Below, piece by piece: positions 13,773 through 26,884 of a stretch of DNA of 64,000 nucleotides. Below the pieces are notes generated by a model that searched no databases, was not told the DNA's origin, and worked only from the letters and a program-made list of their open reading frames with translations. Made by a program: the position numbers and the translations under genes. Each line of letters opens with the position of its first letter. Position 1 is the stretch's first letter. Source of the stretch: Vigna angularis (lineage: Eukaryota; Streptophyta; Magnoliopsida; Fabales; Fabaceae); NCBI RefSeq assembly GCF_016808095.1, contig NC_068972.1, forward strand, positions 9,604,001-9,668,000, given 5' to 3'.

Positions 13773-15731
13773 CGATTCCACGATATATTACCCTTGTCTA
13801 AGCCCATAAAAAGTACAATTCTTCTCGTGAAGCCCCCTATTTTGTTACAAAAACTCTCCCACAAAGCAAAGTGTATGACAAGAAGATTTGTTGAGACACT
13901 TATATAGTTCTATTAACAATATTTTGTTCAGATACACATCAATCAAGTTTATCTTTAAACAAATTATAAAATACAAAACAAAAAGTTGTTAAAATACATA
14001 ATTAAATTTTACTGTGTATCTCAATAAATTGTTGTCAAATTGCATAACTAAAACTTAAAATCTTATCGAGACTTATTTTTATTATGTTCAGAGTTGTATC
14101 AATCTTCAAATAATCTTTCGTTAAAAAAAAAATCTAAAATGGTTGTGGCTTGTTAACAATTTTGGGGTTTCCAATAACAATAGCCACAATTAATTAACAA
14201 AAGCAACAAACCCATTAGAGACGGAAAGGTAGACTAGGCCGACATCTATATGGGCCCAATTAAGTATACGTTGAGTAAAGCATTTAAAAACTTGATTTTA
14301 TTTTTATTTACTTTTACAAACCTAATATTATTGAAATTAAGACGAGAACGAAATAATTTATATTTAAAATATCTCTTAGAAAAATAATTTTATGATAAAA
14401 TATAACATATAATTTTCATTATAATATAAATCTTTCATTTGCCTTCACTTTTTTAACAAATTTAATTCTACTCACTGCAAGCAAACATAATTACTTTTCT
14501 CTGTAATATTTTGCTATTTTAAATTGGTTATTAAATTTAATAAATAATTAATTCATTTTTCTATGGTTAAATTATATAGTAAATCCTTACAACTTTGTTA
14601 CGATTTTAAAAAATCCTGTATATTTTCATAAAATTTAGTATTTATTTAATTCTGGATAATAAGTTCGTATATACTAATGATATTCAACAATTCATATTTT
14701 TTTATTGAATTAGAAATACAACTCAAAAGTCTGTGCCACAAAAAGAAGAACCAACACAAAATTCATTTGATAGGCATCAGAGTAGAGCTTGTTCTTATAT
14801 TTAATTTTAGTTTTTAAATAGGTTACCAAAGCTTAGTAAAATTCAATAGTTATTCATGAATCGAGTCATAGTTTAAATAATTACTTATATTTTGCAATAG
14901 CTACAGAACATATTTTAACCTTTCAATATATAAAATTATTTAAATATATAGCTTAAAAAAATTGATATTTTTTTTTACATAAAAGAATAATGTTTTCATA
15001 ATGTACTTATATAAGATAAAAAATATTTAGTCCAAGAGTAACATTTAGTAAAGTTATTTATTTTAGTCCACTATTAACAACCAGTATTTGAAAGTGTTTT
15101 AAGATTTACTAAAATTCGTTAAAATTTAATTTATTAATTTTCACAATAAATACTCATAATACTGTAGAACTATTGCTTTGTTTAAAATAAAATATTTAAT
15201 AAACTATAATTAATCAAAATGCGTGAAATTTATTACAAGGCCGTATAAAAACTCAGGAATTACACCACCTTCGTGGTTCATTATAGAGTGGTGTCATGAT
15301 ATTTGATACTTAAACTTTTCTCTTACATTCGATTTATAACTTCATAAATTATTATTTTAATATAATACTTTATTTTGAAAAGCATGTATGAAATGAATGT
15401 AGATAAAAAAGGTAGTATCAAAAGAAACTCCATCCTTCTTTACACTAAGAGCAACAGTTGGTAGTTTCAAAACTTTCATAGAATAACCCAAAATTGCAAT
15501 GTATTGCCGGAAGCATAATTCTCCCTTGTAACACACAACTTATACATCTTCATAAAAATCACAATACTTAAGAGATTTTAGATCTGTTTTTGATTCAAAA
15601 TTAGAATTTCTAATTAGTACCAACATTTAAATTCAACCTTTATTGCAGATGATACTGAAAAGAAATTCTAATTTTGATTAAAGAACAATATCAAAAGCAC
15701 TTAAAGTAATGTACCTAAATTTTGTCCAGTT
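13773..15731. other. Gene-free AT-rich DNA
   Basis: No supported gene. A small imperfect hairpin (about 14143-14191, arms around TTGTGGC and GCCACAA) is present. The stretch next to 15731 should contain the 3' UTR of the MYB gene. Confidence 0.5.
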
Positions 15732-16759
15732 TTAAAATGAAGAAAAGCCCATATCCATGTCCATATCTTGCTCTTGTGAAAAGTAGGTGTCGTGCTTCCA
15801 ATTCTCGTACCAGGTTTCTTCCACCATGGAATCATCAAGCCTCCAAGTCTGATCTTCAAAAATATGTTGGGGTATTTCAACACAAGCATACCCATTGAAG
15901 CGACAATCATCCTCGTACGACATTAAAAAGTCACCGAGGTCAAAGTCTTGAAGAACACCGGTGAAACAGTGGTTATGTTCATCATCCTGTGGCATGGAAG
16001 CAGAAGGGTTATGGTCCCAGGTCGTTGCGATGAAATTCATCGTGTTCACCGAATCATTGCCTGGCATCATAACCTTGGTACACCTCATTGATTTGGGTTT
16101 AATCATCATTGGGTGAGCTGATTTTGTAGGATCAAGAACATCACCCAAGGAAGTTTTGGAGGTTAAGTTGATAGGAATGTTGCCGTCATGGCCAACAACG
16201 TCGTTTTGACTGTGCTTGTGCTCTACCTTCTTTCTCAAATAAGTATTCCAGTAGTTCTTAATTTCATTGTCTGTTCTCCCTGGTAATCGTCCCGCAATGA
16301 GAGACCATCTGTTCACCAAAAGAATATGAAAAGAATATTAACTAATATATTCTCTACGTGACAAAAAAAATGGAAGAAATGCATGTATAATATAAATAGA
16401 TGTACCTATTCCCTAAGAGTTTGTGTAATCTGATAATGAGATCTTCTTCATCAGAAGAAATGTTTCCTCTCTTAATATCTGGCTTTAGATAATTCAGCCA
16501 TCGAAGTCTACAACTCTTGCCACATCTTTTCAACCCTACAGAAATAGAAACGATCAGTTTTGAAAGTATAATACTTTTGAAACATATATGGCTATGGCGA
16601 AAAAAAGTTATGCATTTATATACCTGCTCTTTTGGAAAGCTCTCTCCATTTACCTTCTCCGTGGACTTGAACGTAGTTCATAAGAATTTTGTCTTCTTCA
16701 GCAGACCAAGGACCTCTGTTCATAGCGTATTGATTCTCACAATTTGCCTTTCTTCCCAT
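15732..16759 (-). CDS. R2R3-MYB transcription factor, bHLH-interacting type (MYB copy 1)
   Basis: Nuclear transcription factor, 280 aa. Exons: 16759-16624, 16535-16406, 16308-15732, total 843 nt, with introns of 88 and 97 bp and the two conserved R2R3 intron positions (after split Gly46 and in split Arg89). R2 spans about 15-64 with W18, W38, W58; R3 about 67-116 with Ile71 in place of the first Trp, then W90 and W109. D77-L78..R81...L85......L92...R96 fits the [DE]Lx2[RK]x3Lx6Lx3R motif that binds R-like bHLH proteins. [10 protein letters not shown] at the R3 end speaks for the TT2/MYB5 side rather than PAP-type anthocyanin MYBs, which have ANDV there. The C-terminal half is unlike characterised motifs but shares [10 protein letters not shown] and a Trp-Tyr acidic tail with copy 2. 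Targets cannot be read from sequence. Confidence 0.93.
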
Positions 16760-16830
16760 CTTCTCTATTTCTCTCACTCACTCTCTTTCTCTTTATCCTT
16801 GGATTCTGAAAGGTCTTGTTGTAAATGCTC

Positions 16831-16840
16831 CTTAAATACT
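16831..16840 (-). promoter_or_regulatory. Possible TATA box of MYB copy 1
   Basis: AGTATTTAAG on the minus strand, about 70 bases upstream of the start codon. It is the best TATA-like word at a suitable distance, though short leaders leave little room. Confidence 0.4.
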
Positions 16841-19800
16841 CGCTCACTTTTCTTTTATTTATTTAAATATATTTCAGATATCTGTGCTGTGTGGTAGATG
16901 AATCAACCGAATCAGGATCACGATTATAATACTTCTATTACCTTATTTTTTCCCTTCAAATGGGACCGAGTGGACTAGCATTCATAGTGGAGTTTTCCTT
17001 AAAGGGGAGACCAGTAATCTGAAAGGTCATATAGTATAATTTAACAACATGAAAATTTCAAATTTTTGGTCAAATTAACTTAAAAGAATTTAAAACATGA
17101 ACTAAAAAATGAATTTGTTAGTTTGTTAAGAAGTGAAACCTTCAAAATGAATTTAAAATTTGAGATTTATACCTACTTGTATGTTATAAAATGATTTTAT
17201 TTTATTCGATATGAAACTTCTAACAAACTATCAAAATAGAAATATCATCTCAAATATGAAATTAAATTTATATATATTTTTAAAATTAATTTTATTTGTA
17301 GTGAAGTGTTGAACGACTATAATATAAAATATTATGGATAAGGAAAAGAGTGGGATAAAGTTATGACAAGGAGATATGGAGAAAAGGATTGGGCATCAAG
17401 CCTCGAAGATGGGCAACTAAGTGGCTGAAAAATCAGAACATGGTGGTGAGTTATTATAACACGGGTCCCTCCAATCTGATTTTTACAACACTAAAAAATC
17501 AATAATAGAACAAAGATCATTGCACTTCTCACTGTTACTGCAAAGAATCAACGTAGCATCTGAATTCTGAAACTGTTATACCATTTGGGTCTGTGTTGTT
17601 TGTTTAAAGAAAGCAACGGAGTCTAGAAAAAAACAAGAGCGAACTAGATCGGTGCTGTAGAATGATAAGGAAGAGAAAAAGGAAATGATAAAGAGCCGTG
17701 TAAAGAATAAAGATTCCCTCTTTTTATGATAAAAAAAGTAGAAAGGAAACTTTGTTTTTTCAAATATCTTTTTACTTACCATTTATCTGCTTATATATAC
17801 AAATGCAAATTTTTCAACCTTTCTTTTAATAAATAATAAAAATAATATTTTTTCTTCCTTCATCCAAACAATAAAAAAATATATTTATTATCTCTTGTTT
17901 ATTTTCATTTTCTCTCCACATCTGAATAAAAAATAACATAAAAGCTAATGTTCCTGTGCGCTACGAAAACTGATGAACATCTTAAATATAGATTTTTTTT
18001 TACGTATAATATTAACACAATTGTACTTTGTTAACTTCTCATTGATATCGTAATCCAAGTCAAACTGTTATTTCTTTTAGAAAAACCCTTAATCTCTTGT
18101 AAATCTAAGAAGCTGGCTTGTACTATAAAATGAATTCGTTAAAAATGTAAAAATAAAATTTAAAGTAAAACTGTTAAAAATAAAGTACAAATTGGTAGTT
18201 CATTTTAGGTTAAAAGTTTATTTAAAACTAAAAGTTTCATTCTTTTTTGTTTTACATGTGTAACATATTTTAAAAAGCTGTGTAGTTAGCTTTTGTGGAA
18301 AAAAAATAATCCCCTTTTTTAGAAAAATAAGATCCTTATAACTCTGTCTTTTTCTTTTTTAAGAAAGAAACGTGTTTTAGTCAAACACTCGTCTAATCTT
18401 TGAGGGGATTAATTTGATGCAAAAATATTACAATACTGACACGTGATATTTAAAAGACCAATATATACAACACATGCAATTTCAGATAATGAAATTTCAA
18501 AAAAAAAAAAAATCCACACTCTTCTGTATTCTAATTATAACTTCATGTTGGCTACACATGACAAAGTATTTTCTACAAGACAAACTGTTAAAGAATACTC
18601 GTTAAGGTTGTACTACTTTCTGTTAAATTCCTCATGGAACAATTGTTTTAATGACTTATTTCCATTTTTTTAAAATACAAAGGTTTTAAAAATCCTAAAA
18701 AGTTACTCGTTAATTTTTCTATATATCGCCTATTTTATCTAAACTAAATTGAATGTATTTCTCTAGAATTTTTTTAAAATTTCAAGTTTGGTTATAATTT
18801 GCTAAACACTTTACAAGTTTCTCATTAAATATTAATTCTTAATTTCAATTCTTTACTTTAAATTTTGTGTTCTACTCTGATTTACATTTTTTTAAATTTA
18901 CATTTTAATTTAAATAATATAATTTTATTCTATTTTGTGCTTCATTTCAAGTTATATTTTGATTGAGTTTTTATAGCATGTTGAGAATAGGGCTTGTTAC
19001 GCTGAGCAAAATATTGAGTTGACATGCACGTTGATTTATATTTTAATTCAATGATCACAAAGCTGGTAAATTTAGGGAATGAGGTGATAGCTGATTGGAT
19101 TAATAGCATATTTAATATATGATAAATTTTTAAAAAATAATTAAAATTGTGAATAATATGATGATATAAAAAAAAAGATTATGAATAAATTTTTTAGCAA
19201 TGAATTGTATGATTTATAAGTGATATTAACGTGTTTTGTGTGTGACTTAGAATGAATGACTGATTCATTTTATATATAATCACAACTAGATGGCGTGTCA
19301 CTAATCATACCTTTGTAACTGTGGTGGTATCTTGATTGTAATATTTTTTTTTCTTTGAATGTGATATATATAGGATATAGATATATGTACCCAACCAACT
19401 TTCTATTTTATACTTTAATTCTTAATTTATATATTTGTATGCTATTAATTATAATACATATGTTTTTACTCTATGATTTATATGATGGTCAATTTTTTAG
19501 TTTGAACTTATGTTGTGTGACATGATATGGAAATCTAAACAAATAAACAAATACTTAATATAGAAAAGAAAAATATAACAATGATAAGTTTTTATTTATT
19601 TATATGTTATATGCGTATGTGAGTTCAAATATCATACATCTCTAACCAATCAAAGGGTCATAATGAGAATTATAAGCTTAAGATATCATATTTATTATAT
19701 ATTTGATTAAAACAGGTTAATATCATGTGAAATTAAAAACTTTGGATCTTAAATAAAATCCTATTTATAAGAACAATTTTTTTTAAGTTTTAAAAAGTTA

Positions 19801-21737
19801 AAACATGAATATCAAATTTTTAATAAATTTGAATATTTTTAATTGAGCTTTATTAATTTCTTTTGTTTATTAAGTACTCATAATTTTTATATTTTTCAAT
19901 TAAATGCTTGAGTTTAATTTCTTTATTAATTGGGTGGTACGATTACTATCTTGCATCTTCATATTTATTCATTTTCACGTGTTTAAAGATATGAAAGTAT
20001 GTCATTAATATAATTTAATATAATGATTAATATTTTTAAAAGATGTGAAATTATGTTGTTAATATAAAATGATATTATGATTAATATTTTATATATTTTA
20101 TTGAAAATGTGTTGGATAACAAACTTGTTATATTTCTAATGACTTCTACATCATTACTTATAATAACTAAGTATTGTGATGATTTTCACATCATGACCTA
20201 TAGAATTATCATGACTTATAGAGATAAAAAAAGTGTTTCATCACTCCTATTAGTATGATCACTTTTGTTATGAATAATTGAAGTCAGTGGTCATTTTATA
20301 TTAATTATAAAAACTCACATAAAGAAATAATAAATATGTAACTTTTAAATATTCAAAAGATAAAAAAAAAGTTAATAGAAACTAAATTCAAAATAAAAAA
20401 ATTAGAGAATTGAGAAGTTATTTAAACTTTATATATTTCACATTATTGTTTTAGTGAAACTCAAAAAATAAAATAAAATAAAGAGACCTATATAAAATAA
20501 ATCACATAATTGATTCTTAAATTGGAGATATACTTACTTACTAAATAAATCAAATCAATGTTTTCTCTTATTAAAGAAATCAAATCAATGTTTGGAGCAC
20601 GAAGTTCTCATTTGTTATTTAGAAGAGATAGTTTATTCATAATTTATTGGAACAATAGAGAATCGGATCAAATCTTTCTTTTGTACATCCTGAACTCTTA
20701 TCAAATGATTGAATCAACATGTTTCACCCATACTTATGTCAGATTCAACTAAAAGTTAAACGTTGATTCTTTTATGGGAAGAAAAAGTTAAATTGCTACT
20801 TTACCGGAACCCAGGGTAAATTTTTATTTTAAAATCATCAATACAATAATTCAGGGTCAAATGATGAAGGATTAAATAATGAAAACACTGTATAAAAAAA
20901 TAATTAAACCTTAAAAGAGTTTAATTAACATAGTAAAAGTATTTATATAACTATATAACGGCACTATACGTTAAAATGTTTACCCTTCCTTCTCAAAATC
21001 TCACTCTTAATTCCATGTTTAGTCTTTTACGCTACTGTTTTACTGTTTTTGTCTTACAAATGAAAAAAACCATCGCACGCACATCGATTGTACTCTGGTC
21101 GGTAATTTTCGAATTCTTAACTTTGTGGACATTTTCTGCTTTGCTTTTTTTTTATCATTCAGTTTGCTCCTTCCTCCAAATATGTAGACTTTTTACTTCT
21201 TTCTTTCTCTCTTTATTTCTTCTTTTATTCCTTTATCAGTCTAGTGTAAAAATTAAGGCTTTAAAAATGTAATTTACGATGGTCATGGTCAAAAGCAACT
21301 CTTTTGCACGAATTCCTTGTATTTGCGCGTGATCGATTTTATCGATGATGTTCTAAAATTCCAACTAATTCATACCATCATTGTTTCTATAGGGTTAAAC
21401 TGAACGTAAATTCGACGTGTAACACCTTTCTTCCTTTTCTACCATTCTTTAGGCTTTTTAATGTTTTTTCATTTACTAACGACATATATATTGAAGAAAG
21501 TAAAGACCAATTAAGTCAATTTAAGTTTAATTAATTACTTGCACAAATAAACTTTCCTTATCTGAAAGATAGGACAAGAACATTAGAAAAAAAAATACAA
21601 AAGACTGAAATAAAAGTAGAAAAAAATATGGAGTGAGCATAGAACAGGGTGAAAATAAATAAATATATCATACAAAACACATTTCTAAATCAAGTGAAAA
21701 TAATTCTCTATTCTAAATCAAATATAACATGTGATAA
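16841..21737. other. Gene-free AT-rich DNA between MYB copy 1 and a TRIM
   Basis: Includes the MYB promoter region up to about 17.7 kb. No frame above 100 codons and none with a domain; the 98-codon frame at 20976-21272 is a run of Leu/Phe/Ser without codon signal. A short word set (gggtccctc...caatctgatttttaca) at 17463-17487 recurs near 33.9 kb, upstream of MYB copy 2. Confidence 0.5.
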
Positions 21738-22061
21738 CTATTAGAATTGGACTTGAAGCCTAATTCAACCCCAAACATCATCCTACAAGCCGGTTTTGTG
21801 GGGTTGAGTTAGACTTAAAGTTCATTTCTAACATGATATCAGAGTCATGGTTAGAGCCTATCCTAGAGATATTTGTTGTTTGTTGGACATATTGTTCCAC
21901 CCGCTATCGGGTCGCTATCGGACCACCCAGCGTGAGGGGATGTGTTGGAAGCCCCACATCGACTAGAGATAAGGCCAAGTCATACTTTTTAAGTGGGTGC
22001 AAACCATATCCTACAAGTCGGTTTTGTGGGGTTGAGTCAGACTTAAAGTCCACTTCTATCA
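21738..22061 (+). mobile_element. TRIM/SMART-type miniature LTR retrotransposon
   Basis: The left LTR (about 21738-21833) and right LTR (21943-22061) share a ~55-base core including CGGTTTTGTGGGGTTGAGT and ACTTAAAGT. Directly after the left LTR is TGATATCAGAGTCATGG, a decayed primer-binding site for initiator tRNA-Met (consensus TGGTATCAGAGC). Directly before the right LTR is a purine-rich tract, GTGAGGGGA. The internal part is only about 110 bp, so there is no coding capacity and replication would depend on other elements. The left LTR has diverged more at its outer end. This is a very common repeat type in legumes. Confidence 0.85.
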
Positions 22062-25000
22062 GTTACCCTACTTTCTTGAAAAATTACTATTATAAAAATG
22101 ATATAATATAACATATAATCTTTTATAACATATACTAACATATACTGTTAGAATTTAAGAGATATTAGACATTTTTTTTTTGGAATTTACTTCAGTCCTA
22201 GAAAATTCCAGCTTTCTACATGCTTCATGGTTTATACCATAGAGAATAGTATATTCTACTTTTGTCCATGGTTTGACCAATGTAAAACAACAAATGTAAC
22301 ACTATGAACCTTGCGACGAGCTTGGTTGAACTTCATTGGGAGAATTATGAAATTTCTAAAACATGGTTGCAATAATGAAGACTCCAACCATGTCCTCAAC
22401 CAATTCAATACTAAACAAGTCATGCTTGTTATTAGAGATTCTTAGTTGATTAAGAGTAATGTTAATTTATTATATATAAGTGAAAAATAAAACTTAAATC
22501 TATTTTTCAATATGGTATATGATATTTATCATAATGAAGATTATTTGGTCATCATGTCATTTGTTATTTATAAAATTGAATAAATTTTTTCATAAAAATA
22601 AGATGAATAGTTGGTTCAATGTAATAAGTATTAATATATTTTATTTTTAGTATAATAAAAAATTATATTATTAAAATAAAAACTTTAATTGTGTTTAATT
22701 TTTTTTAGTGATTAAGGTAATTAAACACGTATTTAACTTTTAATAATTTTCACATGTATTTATTAAAGAGAAAAGTAGTGTTAATAAATTAATCTTGAAG
22801 AGAATCTTGTGCCATTAGAATGTAGTTCTCTTTCTTTTTCTTTTCTTATTACACTAAACAGAAAATATGTTAATACTATTCTTGTAACATATTAGAACCT
22901 TGTATTGAACTAACTATTTACACATAAAATTTAAATTTAAAGAACAATCACGAGTCTTATATTAAAATAATACTTTTGTTTTTAAGTAACTTTTGTAAAC
23001 AATTTGGAAGAGTCTCCATTCAGTTGGGTTCTCGCACATGGTGACTTTCGTGACTAAGTTGTCCGGTTCATAAATCATGCACCTGTTAGGGGAACTCACA
23101 CGTGATTTATGCTTACAGGAAAATATATTTATCTTTTCAATCTTTTGCCTCCAAAAAATAAAACCTGATATTTATCTTATAATAAGTCAAGATTCTTAAT
23201 TAGTAAGATAATTTTCAAATTTACTTTATATTCATGCTTATATTTATTGACTTTATATCAAACTGCTTTTTACGTGTTCCCACCATCGTGATAAGAGGAG
23301 AAGCTCATCCCGTGTGACTATAAAGTATATTCCGATAATAAATATATTCCCAAATAAAAAGAAGGAAATTATATGTTTATTATTGAGATTCTTGGTTCCA
23401 GGAAATCAATTATTAGTTACCAATTCCATTATTTTTAGTTAATTTCATTTCGAAATTACGGATGTTGCACTAATATAGGAAAGAGATTTGTTGTTCATTA
23501 TTTTCAGAGTTCTATTTTGATTTAGAATCAAAATATATAAGGTGAGATGAAAAAGGAAGGTTTTAGAGTTTGGTTCTTAACCGAAACATATAATTAAAAT
23601 TAAAAGAACCAATGTTTATATATGCTATAAAAAAATTAATTTTTTAAATGTAAAAGTAGAAATGTGTTTCGAACAATAAGATGTACAATGAACAATATTT
23701 AAACAAAAGAAGAAAAAGAAGACATGAGCAATGGACCAAGGTGATGACATTTTTTCACAACAAAGTTGTATTATGTATATGTACAACTTAATCCTATACT
23801 TAATTTTCTGAAAACACGACTCAAATCCAAAATTTTGAAATAGGATTAACCTAAATAAGTAAAAAAAAAACTCACTAATTCATATAGTTGCTTTTGTTCT
23901 CACTTTCTAGAAGCTAATTCTGCTATATGTTTCACCTTAGGATAAAAACAAAATACAGTCCATGTAAAAATCAAACTAAAATATTTTGGTTTATTCTAAA
24001 GCAATATTACCATGGACACTTGCTAGGGTCACACGTCACATTCCAAACTCTTTCCCATTTAAAGTCCAGCATGTATTAGTCTAATATAATAATGAAAAGT
24101 TACACATATAACATAGCGCAGACCCTATTTTTGACGCATGTCCGCATCAGTTTGAAAACTCTTGGCAACTATATTTGTACCCTTTATATCCTTCTGCCGC
24201 CCGCACACTGAAAGGGACATAATTTTTCACGTTTTTTGTTTTCAATTATGTACTGTATATGGGATATATCACACACTAATTATTAGATAAAAGTTTATTT
24301 ATCCCACCATTTTGTTTAAATTCGTATGTGAAATACTACTTAGGACAAACATAAAGAACACAACAAGGTTAGAGAGACTGATATTATGCAGTAGTTTTTG
24401 TATGAAGTGAATTTTGTGGCTACTAATAAAATAAATTTACTTTTATTTAGTAAATGTACATTATTTGTAAATAGTTAACTTTAAGAATTTTAAGGACACG
24501 TTTGAACGCTTGATGGTCTTCCTTCTGTGAAAAAAAATATGGAAAATTTGTTGAGTGACTTAATCACAGGTAATTTAACTAGTATTTGTTTGGTAATGTA
24601 AAAAGAAGAAGACAGAAAAAGCAAGAGTAACAGAAAAGGGACAAGATCTTGGTAGCCAGCCTCGTGGTGCCTCCGCGGAGGAGGGTCCTAGATTCAAACT
24701 CCGAGGTATCATCATTTCCATTTCGGTCCCACTTATGTTTTATAGTGTAAATGTAACTTTCTTCAGGGACCTCACTTTAGTCATATTCACTTTACCAATA
24801 TACACTCAAACTTTTATCTCTCTTCCACTGTTCACTACTGTGTAATATTAATAACTGATAATACGTCTAATAATCTGTTTTCTGTTTTCATCGTTTAAGA
24901 ATGTTATTCTTTAAATGTTATATACTTCCGAAATGTGTTAGTGTATAAGTAAGAAAACGTGTTCTCTCTCAGTTCAGAAGTCGTCAACACTATGCATGGC

Positions 25001-25340
25001 TGCATTCACATCTTGTCCCCGAGAAGTGTAGCAAAGCTTCAAAAGCAAATTTCAATCAGCTTCACCAAAGCTCATCTTTTAACGCCTTTCTTATTCCACC
25101 TTCAATCAATAGCACCACAACATTCTTTTCGACAAAGACAAAAACAAAAAACAAAAGATATTCACATTTTAGTTAGGTCATCCTTATTCCCATTCAAAAG
25201 CAATTAGTTGGCCCTAAAACGTGATTCTGTGCCAGAAAAAAGGTCATAACGGAATCATACACAACCATAAAAGAAATTATTAAACAATAAATAGCTTTGT
25301 ACTTAACACCGAAGCTTCAAAGCCCTTGCAGATAAACCAA
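22062..25340. other. Gene-free DNA
   Basis: No supported gene. 22.27-22.45 kb is less AT-rich than its surroundings and looks like an old element or gene fragment, but every frame is broken and I recognise no product. 24.6-24.75 kb holds a tRNA-like promoter motif pair, listed separately. Confidence 0.45.
24651..24702 (+). mobile_element. Possible tRNA-derived SINE head
   Basis: TGGTAGCCAGCCTCGTGG resembles a Pol III box A and AGATTCAAACTCC resembles box B (GGTTCRANNCC), with the spacing usual for a tRNA-type promoter, in an unexpectedly GC-rich island. No tRNA cloverleaf folds from it and no target duplication or tail was identified, so this is tentative. Confidence 0.25.
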
Positions 25341-25960
25341 CCAGGATGGTGGGGGATTTCTTTAGAATAAGCATAAATATGTAACGATAACTAATACCTT
25401 TTATTTTACTACCTCTTTTCAAATCATGTTTATGAATTTTGTTCTGAAAAATTAAGTGTAATGGTAATAAAAGAATGAAAAAAAACTCAGGTCCGGTAAG
25501 CGATGATTACAGCTCTGTACCTATGTATGCGTGTACAGTTCATAATGCAGAATAATGGAAATGTGATTTTACGTGCTTTGCTGTGAAAGCTGTTGTCATT
25601 GTCGTGAGAGTGCTAAATGACTGAAACCAAAAGAGAATTAGCCATGATTATGAAACTTGAACTGGGTAAGATTATCAGATCATTACAAAAAATTAATGTT
25701 TTCTCTCTTGATATTTGGCCTGAGATAATAATTCAACCATTGGAGTCTGAGTCTGCAACTGTTTTCACGTAGTTTCAAGTCCCCTCAGAAGGATCACCAA
25801 ACAATATAGAATGGAAAACGAGAAAATATTATATAGAAATCATGAAGGCTGTGTCATAAATGCAGAAAACACTCATTATAAATTCCCTTTCCCCATGAAC
25901 TAAGAACGTAAAAAGAACATGTGGAATTTGTCTTTTCAGCAGATTAAATTGTGCTGTTCA
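25341..25960 (-). pseudogene. Decayed R2R3-MYB copy (third member of the cluster)
   Basis: Three blocks match the two intact MYB genes in order and strand. 25882-25960 matches exon 1 (the HGEGKW...ILMNY...SAEE part). 25671-25769 matches exon 2; its TCTTGATATTTGG...TTCAACCA core aligns with the intact TCTTGATATCTGG...TTCAACCA, the coding strand for [12 protein letters not shown]. 25341-25375 matches the ACVEIP part of exon 3. Small insertions break the frame in exon 2 (a repeated gtctga and an extra taa), and the R3-coding first half of exon 3 is missing or unrecognisable. The whole locus is about 0.62 kb against about 1.03 kb in the intact genes. It cannot encode a MYB protein. Confidence 0.78.
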
Positions 25961-26536
25961 TCATTTGTTTTGTCACTTTTGGTTTTGGCCCTAGTTGTAT
26001 ATATCTCTTCTCACCTTTCCATGAATGGACAACATTTGTAAACGTTTCATTTTAACAAAAGAGTAAGGGGTTTGTTTTCATTTGACTAATTATTTAAATT
26101 AACAATTTGATCCAGTTTATGTTTCTTACATTTCAGTTTTATCGATTTTTTTTGTTATTTTTACTATTTAATTTCCATTAGTTGATTGAATTCATGTCCC
26201 AGTATTTAAAATCTTTTGTCATATTTAATGGTATTGTAGTGGACTTCATATGATTGATAATGGATGAAATGCAAACTTGATTGAGATCACAGACTTTGCA
26301 TGCCATTCTATTTTTTAAGAAAATGGCCAGTTGAATATGTATTCTGACTTTGAAATAAGATATAACCTTATTCAAATAAAATGGTTTAAGCATGTAGAAC
26401 ATAGATGTTGTAAGACTTTGTAGTTGTTCTTTTAGGAATTTGTTTTGTAAGACAATGCTGAATAAAGGAACTTTTTTAATAGCTTTTTTGCTTCTTTTTT
26501 TCTTTTCAAATGTTATTTTACTTAGTATTTTCAAAA

Positions 26537-26884
26537 TGTTAGATTCTAACTCTCAACTTTTATATTTGTATTATGAAGAGGAGGTATCGAGGAGGAGGTT
26601 AATCGGGGAGATACAAGCACCAATGAGATATTAGATCATTATACTCATATCAGTCGGCCACCAAAACAAACAGCGGTTCTGATACCACTGTTAGATCTAT
26701 TGAAGAGGAGGTTAATTGAGGAGATACAAATACCAATGAAATATGAGTTCAATCATATAAGAGATTGACATCATTCTTTACCCAAAACCTTAAGACAACG
26801 GATTAATGAGTCTTTCATCTTTATATAGTGATTTACTTTCTCATTTCTATTCAACGTGTAGACTCACACTTGGATTCCCAACCA
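26537..26884 (-). mobile_element. TRIM-like LTR element remnant, minus orientation
   Basis: An intact LTR-like block lies at 26689-26884 (plus strand starts TGTTAGATCTATTG and ends TTCCCAACC). The adjoining 26675-26687 reads, on the minus strand, TGGTATCAGAACC, an initiator tRNA-Met primer-binding site exactly where it should follow a 5' LTR. To its left, 26537-26640 repeats the same LTR end (GAAGAGGAGG..., GGAGATACAA, CCAATGA) with insertions and then stops, so it is a truncated second LTR. There is no coding sequence. Confidence 0.72.

Noticed and set aside
14143..14191. Hairpin as a possible microRNA precursor
   Set aside because: The arms are only about 15 paired bases with a bulge, too short for a plant microRNA precursor.
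20976..21272. 98-codon Leu/Phe-rich frame that could be a membrane protein
   Set aside because: Composition follows the T/C-rich DNA, and the frame has neither relatives I know nor upstream signals.
22270..22450. Less AT-rich segment resembling a retrotransposon gag fragment
   Set aside because: A short reading such as LVELHWENYE is suggestive but the frame breaks at once and no second motif supports it.
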